Below, piece by piece: positions 34,222 to 45,191 of a stretch of 64,000 bases of DNA. The DNA is taken from positions 1 to 64,000 of the forward strand of contig CAWDLZ010000004.1 of NCBI GenBank assembly GCA_963803265.1, read 5' to 3'. Below the pieces are notes generated by a model. That model had not been told where the DNA came from and searched no databases. It was given only the letters and a program-made list of their open reading frames with translations. The position numbers and the translations under genes were made by a program. Positions within the stretch are counted from its first letter, which is position 1, and each line of letters begins with the position of its first letter. Origin of the DNA: CAIKMD01 sp963803265. GTDB lineage: Bacteria; Pseudomonadota; Alphaproteobacteria; ATCC43930; CGMCC-115725.

Positions 34222-37200
34222 CTAGGTGTCCAAATCGTCCTGCAGCGACATCAGGCTGGCATTGCCGCCCGCCGCGGTAGTGTCGATCGAAAGCGTTCGC
34301 TCGGTTGCGAAGCGCGCGAGGTAATGCGGCCCGCCGATCTTGGGACCGGTGCCGGAAAGCCGCTCGCCGCCGAAAGGCTGCACGCCCACCACCGCGCCGA
34401 TCATGTTGCGGTTAACATAGGTGTTACCGATCCGCAGCCGGCGGTGAATGAACCGCACGGTCTCGTCGATCCGGCTGTGAATGCCGAGAGTGAGGCCGAA
34501 GCCGGTCGCGTCGATCGCATCGAGCACTTGGTCGAGGCGGTCGCCGTGCCAGCGTATGACGTGAAGGATCGGCCCAAACACCTCGGCGGTCAGCCGCTCG
34601 AGCCGGTCGATCTCGAAGGCGCGCGGCGCGAAAAAGATCCCGTGCTCGGTGGCCTTTGGCAGGGCGAGCGCGCGGATGAGCCGGCCCTCGCGCGCCATGC
34701 GCTGGGCGTGATCCTCGAGCGCCGCGCGCGCCGCCTCGTCGATCACCGGCCCGATATCGGTGGCGACTAGCGCCGGATCGCCGATGATGAGTTCATCCAT
34801 CGCGCCAGCGAGCATCGCGATGACCCGATCGGCGATCTCGGCCTGGACGAAGAGCACGCGCGCCGACGAGCAGCGTTGGCCGGCGCTGTCGAAGGCCGAG
34901 GACAGTAAATCCGCCACCAGTTGCTCGGGCAGCGCCGAGGAATCGGCGATGAGCGCGTTCTGGCCGCCGGTTTCGGCGATGAGGGGCACGATCGGGCCGG
35001 CGCACCCGGCAAGCGCGCGGTTGATCGCGCGCGCCGTGTCGGTCGATCCGGTGAAGGCAACGCCGGCGACACGCTCGTCCGCGACGAGACGCGCGCCAAC
35101 CCCCGGTCCATCGCCGGGAAGAAGTTGAACGACATCGCCGGGAATGCCGGCTTCGTGCAGCAGCCGCACAGCGGCGGCGGCGACGAGGGGCGTCTGCTCG
35201 GCGGGCTTCGCGATCACGGCATTGCCGGCGGCCAGCGCGGCGGCTACTTGGCCGAGAAAAATAGCGAGCGGAAAATTCCAGGGCGAGATGCAGGCAAAAA
35301 CGCCGCGTCCGTTCAGCGTCAGGAGATTGCGCTCGCCGGTGGGGCCGAGGAGTTCGACCGGGCTGGCGAAATCGGCCCGCGCCCGAGCGGCATCGTAACG
35401 GCAATGATCAATCGCCTCGCGCAATTCCGCGGCCGCGTCAGGAATCGTGCGCCCGCCTTCGCGCACGATAAGAGCGATGAATTCCGCGGCGCGCGCTTCC
35501 AATAGGTCGGCCGCGCGCTCGAGACAAGCCGCGCGCGCTCCAGCCTCCAGCTTGTCCCAGCCGGGCGCGGCGGCGGCGGCCGTCGTCAACGCCGCGTCGA
35601 TCTGTGGGGGGCTGGCATCGCTGATCCAGCCAAGGATGCGGCGGCGGTCGGCGGGATCGAGCGCCGCGCGCCTGGCGCCGATCCGGTCCTCGCCGCCCAG
35701 GATCGCCGCCGCGCTCCACTGGCCCTCGGCGATCCGCCCCAGCGCCTGGGAAAGCTCGGCCAGCCGCGACGGGTCGGCAAGATCGAGCCCACGCGAATTG
35801 CGCCGCTCAGGCGCATAAAGCTCTGACGGCGCCTTGATGCGGGGATGCGGCTTCGCGCGGAGCGCGCCGAGGCGCGCCACCGGATCGGCGATCAGGGTCT
35901 CGACCGGCGCCGCTTCGTCCACGAGGCGGTTGACGAAGGAAGTATTGGCGCCGTTCTCCAAAAGCCGGCGCACAAGATAGGCCAGAAGATCCTCGTGACT
36001 GCCGACCGGCGCGTAGACCCGGCAGGGAAAATGCGCCGCGTCGATGCCTACGATCTGATCGTAGAGCGATTCGCCCATGCCGTGGAGGCGCTGAAACTCG
36101 AAACCGCGATCCGCGCCCAGCGATCTCGAGTGCCGCGGCGACGCTATAGGCGTTATGGGTCGCGAATTGGGGAAAGAACGCATCGCGCGCGGCCCAAATT
36201 CGCTTGGCGCAGGCGAGATAGGAGACGTCGGTCGCGAGCTTCCTCGTATAGACCGGATAGAAATCGAGGCCGCGCTCTTGGCTCCGCTTGATCTCGCTGT
36301 CCCAATAGGCGCCCTTGACGAGGCGCAGCATGAGCCGGCGATGGTTGCGGCGCGCCAGCGACGCCAGCCAGTCGATGAGCGGCAGCCCCCGCTTCTGATA
36401 GGCCTGAACCGCCACGCCGAGCCCGTCCCAGCCGGCAAGATCGGGCGCGCCCGCAAGCGCCGCGACGAGATCGAGCGAGAGATCGAGACGGTCGGCCTCC
36501 TCGGCGTCGATGGCGAGGCCGATGCCGACATCCTTGGCCTGGCGGGCGAGCGCCAGCAGCACGGGCGGCAGATCGCGCAGCACTCGGCTGCGTTGGCTTT
36601 CCTCGTAGCGCGGATGCAGCGCCGACAGCTTGACCGAGATGCCGGGCGCGTCGTGGAGGCCGCGGCCCGCGACACGCCCGCCGATGGCGGCGATCGCCTC
36701 GTGGTATCGCGCCGCGTAGCGCGCGGCATCCTCGGCGGTGCGCGCCGCCTCGCCCAGCATGTCGTAAGAAAAGCGATAGCCCTGTGCTTCGGCGGGCGCG
36801 GCGCGGTCGAGCGCCTCGGCGATGGTGCGGCCCATGACGAATTGGTGCCCCAGGATGCGCATCGCCGCCGTCACCGCCTGGCGCAGCACCGGCTCGCCGC
36901 CGCGCGCGATGAACCGGCGTAGCGCAGCGGCCCAATCCTCCTCTTCGGGATCGTCGTGCACGAGCCGGCCGGTGAGCATCAGCGCCCAGGTCGAGGCGTT
37001 GACGAATAGCGAGGCCGAATGGCCGAGATGCCGCGCCCAATCCGCGGATGCCAGCTTGTCGCGGATCAGCCGGTCCACGGTCTCGGCGTCGGGAATTCGC
37101 AGCATCGCCTCGGCGAGGCACATCAGCGCGATTCCTTCGCGGCTCGACAATTGAAACTCGGCGAGAAAGGCGTCGATGCCGCCCTTGCCGCGGCGGCGGC

Positions 37201-37387
37201 GGCGCGCTTCCATGACCAGGCGACGCGCCGCGGTTGCGATGCGCGCGAGCGCCGGCGGCGAAAATTCGGCGGCGGCGAGAATGCGCTCGACCGCCGCCGT
37301 CTCGTCGATACGGAAGGACTGCCGCACCGCCTGGCGCAGTTCGTCGGGCGGCGCCGGCGGCGTCGAGTAGACCCAAGCCATTCCCAT
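34222..37387 (-). CDS. putA: Bifunctional proline dehydrogenase / P5C dehydrogenase PutA, one frameshift
   Basis: Oxidises proline to pyrroline-5-carboxylate with FAD, then to glutamate with NAD. The start is ATG 37387 or 37381 (MAWVYSTPPAPPDEL). The proline dehydrogenase half has YRFSYDMLGEAARTAEDAAR, GISVKLSALHPRYEESQRSR, LMLRLVKGAYWDSEIKRSQE and GLDFYPVYTRKLATDVSYLA. The frame changes near 36120; the second frame continues FEFQRLHGMGESLYDQIVG. The aldehyde dehydrogenase half has CISPWNFPLAIFLGQVAAAL, catalytic Glu in ETGGQNALIADS, catalytic Cys in SAGQRCSSARVLF and FGPILHVIRWHGD. No ribbon-helix-helix is present at the N-terminus, so this PutA does not repress its own gene. Total about 1055 residues. 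It follows dnaE2 by 38 bases but is functionally unrelated. Confidence 0.95.
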
Positions 37388-37425
37388 CAAATCGCACGAA
37401 GCCGGGCGCTTGCCAAGCGGCGCGC

Positions 37426-40400
37426 TCAATGGAAATCGCGGCTCGCCAGCGCCAGCGCCCGGCCGTCGCCCGCGACAAGACCGCGCAGCATCGGCGTCAA
37501 ATCCGCCAGGCGATCGGCGACGAGGTGGATGACCTCGCCTTCGCGCTGCACCTTGCCCGCCGCCTCGACCATGCCGCCGGTCATCGCCACGCGGCGGAAG
37601 CGCTCGAAGACCGCGGGCCAGACCACAAGATTGGCGATGCCGGTCTCGTCCTCGAGCGTCATGAAGATAACGCCGCTGGCGCTGCCCGGGCGCTGGCGCA
37701 CCAGCACCAGCCCGGCGACCCGCGCGGTCGCTCCCGATGGGATGGCGGCGAGCGAGGCCGCCGGAACGACGCCGCGCGGCGCCAGCTCGTCGCGCAGCAA
37801 CGCCAGCGGATGGCACTTCAAGGACAGGCCCAGCGTCGCATAATCCTCGACCACGTGCTCGCCAAGGCCCATCGCCGGCAAAGTCGCGGCGGGCTCGGCC
37901 GGCATGGTCCCATTGAGCGCGGCGAGGAGCGGCAGCGGCATTCGGACCCGAGCCCCTTCACCGCCCACAGCGCCGCGCGCCGGTCGAGCCCCATCGAGCG
38001 GAACGCATCGGCTTCGGCCAGCCGCTGCAACACGCCGCGATCCAAGCGCGCGCGATAGGCCAGCGCGGCGGGATCGGCGTAGCCCTGGCCGCGTGACGCG
38101 ACCAGGCGTTCTCGGCGGCCTCCCGCGCCAAGCCCTTCACCTGCCGCAAGCCCAGCTGCACGGCCCAGCTTCCGGGCCGCTCGGCGGGGACCATGGTGCA
38201 GTCCCAATCGCTGGCGTTGACGTCGACGGCGCGCAGCTCGACGCCATGCGCCACGCGCGTCGCGGACGATCTGGGCCGGGGCGTAGAAGCCCATCGGCTG
38301 GCTGTTGAGGAGCGCGCAGGCGAAGATTTCGGGATAAAAGCATTTGAGCCAGGCCGAGACATAGACCAGCAGCGCGAAGCTCGCCGCGTGCGATTCCGGA
38401 AAGCCGTATTCGCCGAAGCCCTCGATCTGCTGGAAGCAGCGCTCGGCGAATTCCCGCTCGTAACCCCTCGCCGTCATGCCGGCGACGAACTTGTCGCGGA
38501 ACTCGCCGATCCTGCCGGTATGACGGAAGGTCGCCATGGCGCGGCGCAAGCCGGTCGGCCTCGGCCGGCGTGAAGCCCGCGGCGACGATGGCGATGTTCA
38601 TCGCCTGCTCCTGGAACAGCGGCACGCCCAAGGTCTTGCCCAACACCTTGCGCAACGCCGGGGACGGATATTCGACCGCCTCCTTCCCGGTGCGGCGGCG
38701 CAGATAGGGATGCACCATGTCGCCCTGGATGGGGCCAGGGCGGACGATCGCGACTTCGATGACGAGATCGTAGAAGCTCCGCGGCTTGAGGCGCGGCAGC
38801 ATGCTCATCTGCGCCCGGCTTTCGACCTGGAACACGCCGATGGAATCCGCGTGGCACAGCATGTCGTAAACCGCGGGGACCTCGGCCGGCACGGTGGCCA
38901 TCGTCAGGTGCCGGCCGTGATGGCGTTCGATGAGATCGAGGGCGCGGCGGATGCAGCTCAGCATGCCGAGCGCCAGCACGTCGATCTTGAGCATTCCGAG
39001 CGCGTCGAGATCGTCCTTGTCCCATTCGATGACGGTGCGATCCGCCATCGCCGCATTCTCGATCGGCACCACCTCTTCCAAAAGCCCGCGCGTGATGACG
39101 AAGCCGCCGACATGCTGCGACAGATGCCGCGGAAAGCCCGACCAGCTCGGCGGCGAGATCGAGCGCCAGGCGCAGCGTCGGATCGGCCGGGTCGAGGCCC
39201 AGCGCGCGCACGTGCTTTTCCTCGAGCCCGTCGCCGCCCCAGCCCCAGACCGTTCCGGCGAGCGCGGCGGTCACGTCGCCCGAAAGTCCCAGCGCCTTGC
39301 CGACCTCGCGGATGGCACAGCGCGGGCGATAGCAGATCACCGTGGCGGTCAGCGCGGCGCGGTCGCGGCCGTATTTGTCGGTAGATATACTGGATGACCT
39401 CCTCGCGCCGCTCATGCTCGAAATCGACGTCGATGTCGGGCGGCTCGTCGCGCTCGCTGCTGATGAAGCGCTCGAACAGGAGATCGAGCCGCGCCGGATC
39501 GACCGCGGTGATGCCGAGGCAATAGCAGACCGCCGAATTCGCCGCCGAGCCGCGGCCCTGGCACAGGATGCCGAGCTGCCGCGCCTCGCGCACGATGTCG
39601 TGGACGGTGAGGAAATAAGGCGCATAGCCAAGCTGCGCGACGAGTTGCAATTCGCGCGCAATCTGGCCGCGCACCGTCTCCGGCACGCCGGCGGGATAGC
39701 GCTGGGCGGCGCCTTCCCAGCTCAGCCGCTCGAGCCTGGCCTGCGGCGTCGTGCCGTCGGGCGCGGTCTCGTCGGGGTATTCGTAGCGCAGCTCGTCGAG
39801 ATTGAAGCGGCAGCGTTCGGCGATCTCGACGCCGGCGCGTACGGCTTGCGGATGGGAGCGAAACAGCCGCGCCATCTCCTCGGGCGGCTTCAAGTGGCGC
39901 TCGGCATTGGGGGCGAGGCGAAAGCCCGCCTCGGTGACGGTGCAGCCTTCGCGGATGCAGGTCACGATGTCCTGCAAGCGTCGCCGCTCCGGCGCGTGGT
40001 AGAGCACGTCGTTGGTAGCAACCAGCCTCAAGCCCCGGCGCGCGGCCAGATCGGCCAGGCGATGGAGGCGCTTGGCGTCGTCGCCGCGATAAAGGTGCTG
40101 CGCCGCAAGATAAGCGGCGCCGGCGAAATCCGTTTTCAGCCGATCGAGAAAATGCGCGAAGGCCGCATCGAGCTGGTCCGGCGGCAAGGCCACCACCACC
40201 TGGCCCGCGCCGAATTCGACGAAGTCGTCATAGCCCAGCCGGCATTCGGCCTTGGCGGCGCGGCGCTTGCCGCGCGTGAGCAAGCGGCACAACCGGCCAT
40301 AAGCGGCGCGGTCGGTCGGGAAGCATAGGAGGCTCTGCCCATCGTCCAGATCGAGGCGACAGCCGACGATCGAACCGCAGCCCCGTCTCCTTCGCCGCGC

Positions 40401-40558
40401 GATGGGCGCGCACCAGCCCCGCGAGGCTATTGCGGTCGGTGATGGCGAGCGCGCGATGACCCAAGCTTCGCGCTTGCCGCACCAGCTCCTCGGGATGCGA
40501 GGCCCCGCGCAGGAAGGAGATAATTGCTGGTAACCTGCAGCTCGGCATAGGCGCTCAT
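37426..40558 (-). CDS. dnaE2: Error-prone DNA polymerase DnaE2 (ImuC), frameshifted
   Basis: Translesion polymerase of the C family, acting with ImuA and ImuB in SOS mutagenesis. It starts at 40558 (MSAYAELQVTSNY) and overlaps the imuB stop (ATGA). The PHP domain continues FLRGASHPEELVRQARSLGH, then ALAITDRNSLAGLVRAHRAA. The polymerase core has CQGRGSAANSAVCYCLGITA and the acidic site PPDIDVDFEHERREEVIQYI, then PGPIQGDMVHPYLRRRTGKE and GFGEYGFPESHAASFALLVY. The C-terminal OB fold reads TARVAGLVLVRQRPGSASGV. Frame changes lie near 40525, 40380, 39385, 39135, 38550, 38265, 38100 and 37945. Corrected length is about 1040 residues, normal for DnaE2, which lacks the tail of replicative DnaE. Confidence 0.94.
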
Positions 40559-42056
40559 CCGAAGACCCCGTGCAGGAACCAGCGCGGCGCGGCATGCGGC
40601 CGGTAGAGCCCGGCGCGGTAAAGCCAGAACCGGCCGCCGTCTTCGTCCTCGACGCGGTAATAATCGCGCGGCTCGGCAATTTCGCGCCACCATTCGCCGG
40701 CGATGCGCTCGGGTCCGTCGGCGCGGCGCACGCGATGGCTCAAGCGTCGCCAGCGGAACAACAGCGGCGGATCGTCCGGCACCGGCGCCACCGCCTCGAT
40801 CGGCTCGGGACGCGGCAAGAGCCGCACCGGCCGCGGCTTCGCTGTATCCCATGCCACCGCCGCGAGACTGGCATCCAGCACGGGAACGAAGCGCACCGCG
40901 CGCTCGGGCACATGGCTGGCGCGCGGCACCGGACGCGCCACGGCGCGGCTGCCGAGGCGATTGGCGAGGCGATCGATCAGGGCGGCGAGATCGGCCTCGC
41001 CGCCGCCCTTGCCGCCGGCAAAGCCGAGCTGCGCGGGGCCGAGCTTCTCGGCGACGCTCGCCGTCAGCACCATGTCCTCGACGCCGAGGCCGGGATCGAC
41101 TCGGGCAGGCGCTCTTCGAGCAAGCGCCAGAGATGGGGCGGATCGCGCGAGGGTAGCGCCGTGCCGATCGCCGCCTCCTCGATCCTGCCATCGACGCGGT
41201 AGAGCGCGAGCGCGAGCTTGCGCGCGCCCACGCCTTCCTCGGTCAGGCGCCGGCACAGATGGGCGAGCAATTCGCGCGTCGCCGCGGCGATGGCATCGGG
41301 CGAAGCCGAAGGCTCGGCGAAAGAGCGGCGCGACCAGAGCAGCGTTTCGGGCGGCAAGGGCGAAAGCGGCTCGGGCGCGAGGCCCAGCGCCTCGTCGAGG
41401 CGCAGCGCCACGCTATCGCCGCAGCGCGCGGCAAGGGCGGCGCGCGGCACCGCATAGAGATCGCCGATGCGGCGCAAGCCGAGGCGCGCCAGCAGCGCCG
41501 CGGTCTCGGGCTCGAGCCGCAGCGCCGCCACCGGCAGATCGGCCAATGCCATCCGCGCTCCGCCCGGCGGCACCACCGCGACCGCTCCGCCGCCGGCAAA
41601 GCGCGATACCGCCCAAGCCGCGCCAAGACTATCGGCAATCGCGGCGCGGCATTCGATGCCCCGGCGCTTGAGCCGCGCCAAGCTCTGCGCCGCGAGCCCG
41701 GCCTCATCGCCGAAGAGATGCGCGCAGCCGGTAATGTCGAGGACGACCCCGTCGGCGCCGCAAGGCGCGGTCCACGGGCTGAAACGGTTGCACCAGCGCG
41801 CCAGCCTGGCGAGCGCGGCGGCATCGCCGGCGAAATCCGCCTCGGCCACGGCAAGATCCGGACAGAGCGCGCGCGCATCGGCGAGCGCCATGCCGGGCGC
41901 CAGCCCCTCGCCCGCGGCCAGCGCGTCGGCGGCGGTGACGATCCGCCTGCCGGCGAGGCTCGCCGCCAGGACGAAAGGCTTATCCGCCCGCGGCGCGAAG
42001 CTTGTGCGGCGGTCGATCGGCCAGCGCGGCAGAAAGAGTGACAAAACCCGCCGCAT
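40555..42056 (-). CDS. imuB: ImuB, inactive Y-family polymerase-like protein, one frameshift
   Basis: Bridging subunit of the ImuABC mutasome; binds the beta clamp and DnaE2. The start is MRRVLSLFLPRWPIDRR at 42056, inside the end of imuA. Y-family palm landmarks are degenerate: the first segment lacks the usual D-M-D acids, and the later site reads DGVVLDITGCAHLFGDEAGL, as in other ImuB proteins that have no polymerase activity. Little-finger and C-terminal regions include PLSPLPPETLLWSRRSFAEP and, after a frame change near 41098, LLFRWRRLSHRVRRADGPER and RDYYRVEDEDGGRFWLYRAG, the conserved C-terminal block. Corrected length is about 500 residues. The stop overlaps the dnaE2 start. Confidence 0.93.
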
Positions 42057-42732
42057 CGCACGCCTCCATTTGCCAGGACGCCGGCACGCCGCCGCGGCAG
42101 CGCAACAGCTCGACCCGCCATAGCGGTCGGCCCAGGCCCGGCTCGCCCGAGCCCGAGAGCCCGGGCAACGCCGCAATGCGCCAGCGCGTCACCGCCGCCG
42201 AGGCCGCGGCGGCGGCATTGCCACGGCGCAGCGCAAAGCCGGTGACCCCGGATGTCTCGGCGGCCAGTTGCAGCCGCCGGCTTGCCGCCACCGAGAGAGT
42301 CGCTACCTCGCCGACCACGGCGGCGAGCGCCGGGCTTCTCAACCCTTCTTCCATCGCCCACAGGATCTCCCGGTCATTGGGCGCGCGCGCCAGGATCAGC
42401 CGCTTGGGCTGAAGCCCGTGCCGGGCAAGACCCGGCGCATGGAGATCGGCGCGCGAGCAGCACCACAGCACCGGCCGCCCGGGCGACAACCGTGCCAGGA
42501 TGCTGGCGAGGAAAGCGGTGGCTATCGCGCCATCCTCGGCCTCGGCTGCGATGCCGCCAACCTCGTGCAGCGCTCCCAGGGGCAAGCCGCCCCAGGGCAA
42601 GCCGCCATCCATGGCGGCAATACCGAAAGGCAGGACCGGAGCCGCCTTGCCGCCGCTCTCCAGCGCCGCAAGCTGCCGCCGCAGGGCAGCCAGCCGGGCC
42701 TTTTTTACATCCTCCGCCATATCCGGACCCAT
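41980..42732 (-). CDS. imuA: ImuA, RecA-like SOS mutagenesis protein
   Basis: Protein of 250 residues, first gene of the imuA-imuB-dnaE2 cassette. It resembles the RecA core but with a degenerate nucleotide-binding loop: FGIAAMDGGLPWGGLPLGAL, HEVGGIAAEAEDGAIATAFL, PVLWCCSRADLHAPGLARHG, LWAMEEGLRSPALAAVVGEV and RRLQLAAETSGVTGFALRRG are the family blocks in order. The C-terminal segment FVTLSAALADRPPHKLRAAG is shared with other ImuA proteins. ImuA interacts with ImuB and with RecA filaments. The start is ATG 42732 or 42720. A perfect alphaproteobacterial LexA box ends five bases upstream of the first. Confidence 0.93.
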   Translation of the reverse strand: MGPDMAEDVKKARLAALRRQLAALESGGKAAPVLPFGIAAMDGGLPWGGLPLGALHEVGGIAAEAEDGAIATAFLASILARLSPGRPVLWCCSRADLHAPGLARHGLQPKRLILARAPNDREILWAMEEGLRSPALAAVVGEVATLSVAASRRLQLAAETSGVTGFALRRGNAAAAASAAVTRWRIAALPGLSGSGEPGLGRPLWRVELLRCRGGVPASWQMEACDAAGFVTLSAALADRPPHKLRAAGG

Positions 42733-42737
42733 CGAAT

Positions 42738-42752
42738 GTTCTCTATTTGTTC
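42738..42752 (-). promoter_or_regulatory. LexA box (SOS operator) of imuA-imuB-dnaE2
   Basis: GTTCTCTATTTGTTC is a perfect GTTC-N7-GTTC direct repeat, the LexA site of alphaproteobacteria. It lies 5 bases upstream of the imuA ATG at 42732. On the minus strand TTGACT lies just upstream, at 42767-42772, as a candidate -35, so LexA would cover the -10 region and the transcription start. Confidence 0.85.
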
Positions 42753-42866
42753 CTTTGGGGCCGAAGAGTCAAGCATCCGATGTCCGATTGCCCCAGCCCG
42801 GCTTTGCGCCTAGAAGGCGCAGCCACGGACGCATCCGCGCGCGCATCATCGTGAGGGAGAAGCAGT

Positions 42867-43511
42867 TTGGGATTCGTCGGCGAAGTTCGCCACTTTGTCG
42901 TCGAGTATGGCTATCTCGCCGTGTTTCTCGGCATCCTGCTCGAGAATTTCGGCCTGCCGACGCCGGGCGAAACCATATTGATTGCCAGCGCGGTGTTGGC
43001 CTCGCGCGGATCGCTCGAAATCGTCTGGGTGCTGCCCATCGCCTGGCTCGCCGCGGTCGTCGGCAACTGCATCGGCTATGTCATCGGCGCCGCCGGCGGC
43101 AACAAGCTGCTGGTGCGCTATGGCGCCCGCATCGGCATCACGCTCGAGCGGCTGCAAAAGGTCGAAGAGCTGTTCGCCCGCCACGGCGATCTCATTATCA
43201 TCGGCGCGCGGTTTTTCGTGGTGCTGCGGCAGCTCAGCGGCATCGTTGCCGGCACGCTCGAAATGCCCTGGCCGCGCTTTTTTCTCTATAACGCGATCGG
43301 CGCGGCGCTATGGGTCGGATTGTGGGGCGGCGCGACCTATTGGTTCGGCCGTCGCTTCTTCGACTATCTGCGCGCGCTCAGCTGGACCGGACATTTGATC
43401 ATCGCGCTCGGCGCGCTTGCGATCGTCGCGGTCGCGGTCAAGCTGTGGCATCGGCGCAAGCAATCGGCGCGGAAGCATGCGCGCGGCGAAGCGGCGAAGG
43501 AAAAGCGCTAA
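42867..43511 (+). CDS. DedA/SNARE-associated-family membrane protein
   Basis: Protein of 214 residues from TTG 42867, with AGGGAGAAG ten bases upstream. DedA landmarks are EYGYLAVFLGILLENFGLPT, then PGETILIASAVLASRG with the conserved E-N-x-x-x-P/G-P-G-E re-entrant segment, WLAAVVGNCIGYVIGAAGGN, KVEELFARHGDLIIIGARFF and LRQLSGIVAGTLEMPWPRFF with the functionally important Arg residues, then the last helices near LWGGATYWFGRRFFDYLRAL. DedA proteins are lipid scramblases/flippases, in part for undecaprenyl phosphate recycling, and affect membrane potential. The tail is very basic. The next gene starts 12 bases later. Confidence 0.92.
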   Translation: MGFVGEVRHFVVEYGYLAVFLGILLENFGLPTPGETILIASAVLASRGSLEIVWVLPIAWLAAVVGNCIGYVIGAAGGNKLLVRYGARIGITLERLQKVEELFARHGDLIIIGARFFVVLRQLSGIVAGTLEMPWPRFFLYNAIGAALWVGLWGGATYWFGRRFFDYLRALSWTGHLIIALGALAIVAVAVKLWHRRKQSARKHARGEAAKEKR

Positions 43512-43522
43512 AGGAGGCACTC

Positions 43523-43946
43523 GTGGCTACACGCTCTTCCGACAACGACGCCGTATTGAGCACCAATCTCGAATTCTATCGCGCTTTCAACGCCCGCGAC
43601 GCGGCCGGGATGGAGACGCTATGGGCGCGCGAGGCACCGGTTCTCGTGCACCCATCCCGGCTGGACGCAACTGACCGGGCGCGAGGCGGTCGTGCAAAGC
43701 TGGCGCGCCATCCTCGCCAATCCGGAATCGCCCCATGTGATGTGCCATGACGACCGCGCCCTCCTCTATGGCGATCTCGCGATCGTGCTGTGCGAGGAAG
43801 AACTCGATACCGGCCACCTCGCCGCGACCAACATCTTCGTCCGCGAGGGCGGCGCCTGGCGCATGGTCCACCATCAGGCCAGCCCAATCGTCGCGCGTTC
43901 CTATCGCGAGGACGAGCGCCCGCCGCCGCGGGCACGCCGGCATTAG
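43523..43946 (+). CDS. SnoaL/NTF2-like fold protein, one frameshift
   Basis: The start is GTG 43523 with AAGGAGG six bases upstream (VATRSSDNDAVLSTNLEFYR). The first helices contain FYRAFNARDAAGMETLWARE, followed by PVLVHPSR. One frame change near 43655 gives the proper continuation GWTQLTGREAVVQSWRAILA, then VMCHDDRALLYGDLAIVLCE, the strand pair HLAATNIFVREGGAWRMVHH and QASPIVARSYREDE. This is the cone-shaped NTF2 fold of the SnoaL/ketosteroid-isomerase-like group, about 140 residues after correction. Function is not predictable. Its stop overlaps the bioA stop of the opposite strand. Confidence 0.8.
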
Positions 43947-45191
43947 CGACTGCCCAGCACCCGAACCACCGCGTCGGTGAGGACCCCGAGCTCTTCCTCG
44001 GCGATCGTGAAGGGCGGCGTCAGATAGACGATGTTCGCGAACGGCCTGATCCAAACTCCCGCCTCGACAAACCTCTGCCGCAAGGCATCGACATCGTCGA
44101 GCCGATGAAGCTCGACGACGCCGATCGCGCCCATGACGCGCACTTCCTTCACCCCGGGAAGCGTTCGGCACGGCGCAAGACCGCGCTCGAGCGCGGTCGC
44201 GATCGCGGCGACTTGGGCGAGGCGCGGTTCGCGCTCGAACAAGTCGAGCGAGGCGTTGGCGGCGGCACAGGCGAGCGGATTCGCCATGAAGGTCGGCCCG
44301 TGCATCAGCGCGGCCGCCGGATCGTCGGACCAGAACGCCTCGAAGACGTGGCGGCGGGCGACGGTCGCCGCCAAGGGCAGGGTGCCGCCGGTCAGCGCCT
44401 TCGACAGGGTAACGATGTCGGGAACGATCCCGGCCGCCTCGCAGGCGAACATCGAGCCGGTGCGGCCGAAGCCGGTGAAAATCTCGTCGGAGATCAACAG
44501 CAATTCATGGCGGTCCGCCGCTTCGCGCAATCGGCGCAACGCGCGGCGATCATGGAAGACCATGCCGCCCGCGCCCTGCACCAGTGGCTCGACGACGATG
44601 GCGGCAAGAGCGTCGCGCTGGCGCGCGAGCATCCGCTCGAGCCGCTCGGCGCTCGCTTCATCGCGCGGCAGATCGGCGATGAGGTGCGGCGGCAGAAATG
44701 CCGGCGAAGCGGCGGTGCATTCCTCCTCGCGTGTCACCGACCGCCATCGCGCCCAACGTGTCGCCATGATAGCCGCCCCTGAAGGCGAGGAACTTGGTGC
44801 GCCGTGGCGCCGCGATTGAGCCAATATTGCGCCGCCATCTTGAGCGCGACCTCGACCGCGACCGAGCCCGATTCCGAAAAGAAGACGTGATCGAGGTCGC
44901 CCGGAAGGAGCCGCGCCAGCCGGGCGGCCAGCACCGAAGCCGCCTCGTGCGCCAGCCCGCCGAACATGACATGCGGCATGATCTCGAGCTGGCGCGCGAC
45001 GGCCTCGCGAATATGCGGGTGGTTGTAGCCGTGGCACGCCGTCCACCACGAGGCGATGCCGTCGATCGAGCTCGCGCCCGTCGGCGAGAACGATGCGGCA
45101 GCCCTCGGTGCGCGCGACGGCGAGCGGCGCCGGCGCGCTCTTCATCTGCGCGTAGGGCAGCCAGAGATGCGCCAGGCCGGTTGCTAGCCAA
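43943..45191 (-). CDS. bioA: Adenosylmethionine-8-amino-7-oxononanoate aminotransferase BioA, frameshifted
   Basis: PLP enzyme of biotin synthesis that converts KAPA to DAPA with S-adenosylmethionine as amino donor. The likely start is TTG 45191, overlapping the bioB stop; after an indel near 45178 the protein reads LAHLWLPYAQMKSAPAPLAV. Further frame changes near 45070, 44815 and 44730 join VDGIASWWTACHGYNHPHIR (text in a third frame), HVFFSESGSVAVEVALKMAA and SAERLERMLARQRDALAAIV. The intact last 250 residues have LLLISDEIFTGFGRTGSMFA, the PLP lysine in PDIVTLSKALTGGTLPLAAT, HGPTFMANPLACAAANASLD and FANIVYLTPPFTIAEEELGV. Corrected length is about 415 residues. Together with bioB it forms the minus-strand half of a divergent biotin locus. 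Confidence 0.92.

Noticed and set aside
41259..42041. 260-residue plus-strand reading frame
   Set aside because: Lies wholly opposite imuB, which has clear family motifs on the minus strand.
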